Shown piece by piece: positions 60,800 to 64,000 of a stretch of DNA of 64,000 bases. The notes beneath the pieces were generated by a model, which searched no databases, was not told where the DNA came from, and was given only the letters and a program-made list of their open reading frames with translations. The position numbers and the translations under genes are program-made. This DNA is from Bradyrhizobium arachidis (GTDB lineage: Bacteria; Pseudomonadota; Alphaproteobacteria; Rhizobiales; Xanthobacteraceae), in NCBI RefSeq assembly GCF_015291705.1, contig NZ_CP030050.1:8246001-8310000 (forward strand), read 5' to 3'. Numbering within the stretch: position 1 is the stretch's first letter; each line of letters opens with the position of its first letter.

Positions 60800-62038
60800 A
60801 TGACTGCAAAGAACAAGTTCACGATATCGCGGCGAACATTGCTTGCCGGCGCCTCCGGCACGCTGATCGCATCCCGCGCCGGCTGGGCGCAGCAGCCTTC
60901 CGAAGTGAAGGTCGGCCTGCTGGTGCCGATCTCCGGGCTCTATGCCCGTCCGGGCACGGTGATGCGCGAAGGCGCCGAGATGGCGATTGACCACATCAAC
61001 GCCCAAGGCGGCATCAAGGCGCTCGGCGGCGCCAAGCTGAAGCTCGTCGTGCTCGATTCCGGCGACACCACGGAAAAGGCCAAGAACGCGGCCCAGCGCA
61101 TGGTGGCGCAGGAGACCGATCTGGTTGCGGCCAGCGGCGCCTATTTGTCTTCGTTCACCCTCGCGGTGACCGAGGTGACCGAGCGCGCCAATCTGCCCAT
61201 GCTCACCCTCTCCTACTCCGATCTCATCACCGAGCGCGGCTTCAAATACGTGTTCCAGACCGCGGCCACCGCGGGTTCGCAGGCGAAGCAGGCGTTGCCG
61301 CAGCTGATCAAGCTGGCGGAGACGGCCTCCGGCAAGCGGCCGAAGACGGTCGCGATCCTGACCGACAACACGGGCGCCTCGATCGCCTCCGCAAAGGCGA
61401 TGCGCGAAGGTCTGCTGGCGGAGAACCAGCTGCAACTGATCGTCGACGAGACGTTCACGCCGCCCTTGGCGGACGCGACATCGCTGGTGCAGAAGATCCG
61501 CTCGGCGAAACCCGATCTGCTCTTCTTCCTGCCGACGGTGATCTCGGACGCAAAGCTGCTGCTCGAGAAGATGAACGAGTTCGGCCTCGGCCAAGGAAAG
61601 GTTCCGACGATCTCGTTCGGCATCGCGATCGCCGAGCCGGATATGCTGCAGACCGTCAGCCCCGAACTGCTTCAGGGCGTCTTGACCTGCGTCGCGAGCT
61701 GGGGCGCCAAGGGACATGAGGCGCTGATCGCCGAATTGAAGACCCGCTACAAGGAGCCGTGGATGACGCAGAACGCGATCTCCACCTATGGCGACATGTG
61801 GGTGATCAAGGACGCCCTGGAGAAGGCCGGCAAGGCTGACCGCGTCGCCGTCGGCGAGGCGTTGCGCACGATGGATGGCGGTCCCTCCAAATATTACCCG
61901 CTGGGCGAGATCAAGTTCGACGAGAAAGGCCGCCGGGTCGGCGCCGGCATGACCATCGTGCAGTGGCAGTCCGGCGTGCCGGTGACAGTATTCCCGCCCG
62001 AGCTCGCGCTGGCAAAGCCGTTCTGGCCCAAGAACTGA
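60800..62038 (+). CDS. HAAT substrate-binding protein 2 (cluster D)
   Basis: A 412-residue type I periplasmic binding protein with Tat-type signal (KFTISRRTLLAGASGTLIAS ... GWAQ), by eye about three quarters identical to the preceding one. Differences include position 7 of the mature region (VPISGLYARPGTVMREGAEM against VPLSGIYTRPGQVMKMGAEM). AGGGAGGAG precedes ATG 60800. Duplication of the binding protein suggests two related ligands or a broadened range. Confidence 0.9.
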   Translation: MTAKNKFTISRRTLLAGASGTLIASRAGWAQQPSEVKVGLLVPISGLYARPGTVMREGAEMAIDHINAQGGIKALGGAKLKLVVLDSGDTTEKAKNAAQRMVAQETDLVAASGAYLSSFTLAVTEVTERANLPMLTLSYSDLITERGFKYVFQTAATAGSQAKQALPQLIKLAETASGKRPKTVAILTDNTGASIASAKAMREGLLAENQLQLIVDETFTPPLADATSLVQKIRSAKPDLLFFLPTVISDAKLLLEKMNEFGLGQGKVPTISFGIAIAEPDMLQTVSPELLQGVLTCVASWGAKGHEALIAELKTRYKEPWMTQNAISTYGDMWVIKDALEKAGKADRVAVGEALRTMDGGPSKYYPLGEIKFDEKGRRVGAGMTIVQWQSGVPVTVFPPELALAKPFWPKN

Positions 62039-62077
62039 CCTGAGTGCTGACGACACCAACAAGAAACGGAGAGCAAC

Positions 62078-62458
62078 ATGGACAAGGCGACCTATGACCG
62101 CGGCCTCGAAATCCGCAAGAGCGTGCTTGGCAGCGAGTTCGTCGACAAGGCGATCGCATCGGCGGACGAGTTCAACCGCCCGATGCAGGACCTCACCACG
62201 GAATATTGCTGGGGCTACGTCTGGGGCCGCGAGGGCCTGACACGCAAGACCCGCAGCTTCCTGAACCTGGCGATGCTCTGCGCGCTCAATCGCCCGCACG
62301 AGCTGAAGACCCACGTCCGCGGCGCGCTCGCCAACGGCGCCACCAAGGAAGAAATTCGCGAGGTGTTCATGCAGGTCGCGATCTATTGCGGCGTGCCGGC
62401 GGGCGTGGATGCGTTCCGGAACGCCAAGGAAGTCTTCGCCGAGCTCGACAAGAAGTAG
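62078..62458 (+). CDS. Carboxymuconolactone-decarboxylase-like protein (right arm, cluster D)
   Basis: A 126-residue CMD-family protein, paralogue of the one at 51674-52063 (shared EYCWGYVWGREG, NLAMLCALNRPHELKTHVRG, TKEEIREVFMQVAIYCGVPA). No CxxC. GGAG lies ahead of the ATG. It follows the two binding proteins and precedes the SDR genes, consistent with one catabolic transcript. Confidence 0.85.
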   Translation: MDKATYDRGLEIRKSVLGSEFVDKAIASADEFNRPMQDLTTEYCWGYVWGREGLTRKTRSFLNLAMLCALNRPHELKTHVRGALANGATKEEIREVFMQVAIYCGVPAGVDAFRNAKEVFAELDKK

Positions 62459-62465
62459 CGGAGCG

Positions 62466-63245
62466 ATGGCTGCGATGAAGGGCAAATGGGCACTCGTGAC
62501 CGGCGCGACCGCAGGCCTCGGACGGGCGATGGCGGACGGCCTTGCCGGCGCGGGCGCCAACATTGTCCTTCACGATCTCGTCGCGCCGAAGCAGGCCGCG
62601 GACGAGCTCCGCGACCGCTTCGGCGTGGAGGTCATCGCGGCTGGCGCCGATCTCGCCCAGCGCGAGGCGATCGAGACCATGATGGCCGATTTGCTCGACC
62701 GCTGCGGCGCCATCGATATTCTCGTCAACAACGCCGTCATCAGGCATTTCTCTGCCATCGAGCAGTTTCCGCCCGAGAAATGGGAACAGGCGCTGGCCGT
62801 GAACCTGTCGGCACCGTTTCACCTGATACGCCTGGTGCTGCCGGCGATGAAGCAGCGCGGCTTTGGGCGGATCATCAATTTGGGCTCGATCTATTCGAGC
62901 CGCGCGGTCGAGGACCGTATCGATTACGTCACCACCAAGACCGCGATCCTGGGTATCACCCGTGCCGTCGCCATGGAGACGGCCCGCAGCGGGATCACCT
63001 GCAACACGATCTGCCCCGGCACGCTGCCGACGCCCGCCATTCTCAACAAGATCGCCGGCATTGCCGCGAATAGCGGCCGTCCGGTCGATGACGTCACGCG
63101 CGAATATCTCGGCGAGCGCCAGCCGACGCAGCGCTTCATCGGAATGGACGCGGTCGCCGCCATGGTCGTTTTTCTCTGTAGTCCGGCCGCAAACGACATC
63201 ACCGGAGCCAGCTTGCCCATCGACGGCGGCTGGTCGGTCGCATGA
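62466..63245 (+). CDS. Short-chain dehydrogenase/reductase (SDR) 1
   Basis: A 259-residue classical SDR. Nucleotide loop TGATAGLGRA, NNA motif LVNNAVI, catalytic SIYSS and Y-V-T-T-K (YxxxK). Start at ATG 62466, 8 bases after the CMD stop, with AGCGGAG ahead. Oxidises or reduces an alcohol or keto group of an unknown intermediate; C-terminal end IDGGWSVA is typical of the 3-hydroxybutyrate-dehydrogenase-like group. Confidence 0.9.
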   Translation: MAAMKGKWALVTGATAGLGRAMADGLAGAGANIVLHDLVAPKQAADELRDRFGVEVIAAGADLAQREAIETMMADLLDRCGAIDILVNNAVIRHFSAIEQFPPEKWEQALAVNLSAPFHLIRLVLPAMKQRGFGRIINLGSIYSSRAVEDRIDYVTTKTAILGITRAVAMETARSGITCNTICPGTLPTPAILNKIAGIAANSGRPVDDVTREYLGERQPTQRFIGMDAVAAMVVFLCSPAANDITGASLPIDGGWSVA

Positions 63246-63269
63246 GGACCTTCGAATGGGAGTGCTGCG

Positions 63270-64000
63270 ATGACTGAACAATCGGGCCAGAGCGTCGTGC
63301 TGACGGGCGCCGCCGGCGGCATGGGTCGCGCCATCACCAAGGCGCTGCTGGAGAGCGGCCGCCGCGTCGTGCTGGTCGACCGCGATGCCAAGGCGCTGCA
63401 GGAACTGGCGACGACGGGCGGGGACGCGGTGTTTCCGATCCAGCTCGACATCAGCGACGCAAAGGCTGTGGACGGCCTGCCGGATGCGATTCCCGGTCAT
63501 TTCAAGCCGGTCGACGTCCTCATCAACAATGCCGGACACGATATCGGTGGACGGACCCGCTTCGACATCGGCTCCGCCGACGACTGGTCCAACATCATCC
63601 AGACCAATCTGATCGGCCTGATGCGGGTTACCCGCGCGATCCTCCCCGGCATGGTCCTGCGCAATGCCGGCCATGTCGTCAACATCAGCTCGATCAACGC
63701 CGTCCGTATCGTCCCTGACATGGCCGCCTACAGCACCAGCAAGGCGGGCGTGCACATGTTCACCGAGACCCTCCGGGGTGAGCTCGCGGAAACCGCAATC
63801 AGGGTGACCGAGCTCCAGCCCGGCCTGACCCGGACCAATATCATCCTGACCCGCTACCGCGGCGATACGCGGAAGGAAAAGGACTATTTCGACCAGTTCA
63901 GGATGGCGCTCGATCCGGCCGATATCGCCCGCTCCATCGTCTTTGCGCTCGACCAGCCGCCCCACGTTCAAATTGCCGAAATGATGATTCTGCCTGTAAA
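63270..64000 (+). CDS. Short-chain dehydrogenase/reductase (SDR) 2, partial
   Basis: At least 243 residues; no stop codon before the end of the window, so the C terminus is missing. Nucleotide loop TGAAGGMGRA, NNAGH motif, SSINA and Y-S-T-S-K (YxxxK) are present, so it is a functional-looking SDR. The start ATG 63270 follows the first SDR by 24 bases with GGAG nearby (63259-63262). The two SDRs may catalyse successive steps. Confidence 0.85.
   Translation, partial: MTEQSGQSVVLTGAAGGMGRAITKALLESGRRVVLVDRDAKALQELATTGGDAVFPIQLDISDAKAVDGLPDAIPGHFKPVDVLINNAGHDIGGRTRFDIGSADDWSNIIQTNLIGLMRVTRAILPGMVLRNAGHVVNISSINAVRIVPDMAAYSTSKAGVHMFTETLRGELAETAIRVTELQPGLTRTNIILTRYRGDTRKEKDYFDQFRMALDPADIARSIVFALDQPPHVQIAEMMILPV

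Noticed and set aside
59529..62038. Tandem binding-protein genes as an assembly artefact
   Set aside because: The copies are only about three quarters identical, with different signal peptides and ribosome-binding sites, so they are true paralogues.

Overview
The window looks like chromosomal DNA of a Bradyrhizobium-type alphaproteobacterium. The reasons are high GC, Porin_2-type porins with the KLGGYLRAEVG signature, several ABC importers of the branched-chain amino acid (HAAT) class, short dispersed palindromes of the kind common in Bradyrhizobium, and small hypothetical proteins that look typical of that genus. This placement is inference from recognition, not from a search.

Bases 1-4.5 kb hold a mobile-element replication module on the minus strand (excisionase-like HTH, CHC2/Toprim primase-like protein, ATPase/helicase-like protein, TubC-N-like protein), with a divergent pair on the plus strand ending in an AlpA-type regulator. 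From 4.7 to 16.4 kb is an accessory region: a small secreted Gly/Ser-rich protein, two MarR-porin pairs, a serine-recombinase remnant, a SANT-like protein, several tiny genus-type genes with hairpin leaders, and an AraC regulator. The two porins are about 97% identical in their mature part, while the two MarR genes beside them are only about 82% identical.

From 16.5 to 23.5 kb are stand-alone genes: a nucleophile-less alpha/beta hydrolase homologue, a ketopantoate-reductase-like protein, a YkgJ-type cysteine cluster protein, a HerA/DUF87-type ATPase and a NiCoT nickel/cobalt permease.

From 23.7 to 64 kb the window is almost wholly uptake-plus-catabolism operons. (A) 23.7-31.5 kb, minus strand: NlpA/MetQ-like binding protein, luciferase-like monooxygenase, two AhpD-like proteins, then a complete HAAT importer with a fused LivH-LivM permease. 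(B) 34.7-43.1 kb, minus strand, with a divergent TetR gene: three subunits of a molybdenum hydroxylase and a complete unfused HAAT importer. (C) 44.1-50.8 kb, minus strand: MetE-C-like protein, FAH-family hydrolase, NodB-fold deacetylase-like protein, an NMT1/TauABC-type importer with one permease broken by an in-frame stop, and a GntR/FCD regulator. (D) 50.9-64 kb: two divergent arms around a TTGTCTGACAA palindrome, each arm with an MmgE/PrpD protein and a carboxymuconolactone-decarboxylase-like protein. The left arm adds a metallo-beta-lactamase-fold hydrolase. The right arm adds a HIBADH-like dehydrogenase, a HAAT importer with a LivM-LivG fusion, two tandem binding proteins and two SDRs, the last running off the window.

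No substrate can be assigned from sequence alone. No tRNA, rRNA, CRISPR array or intact insertion sequence was seen.
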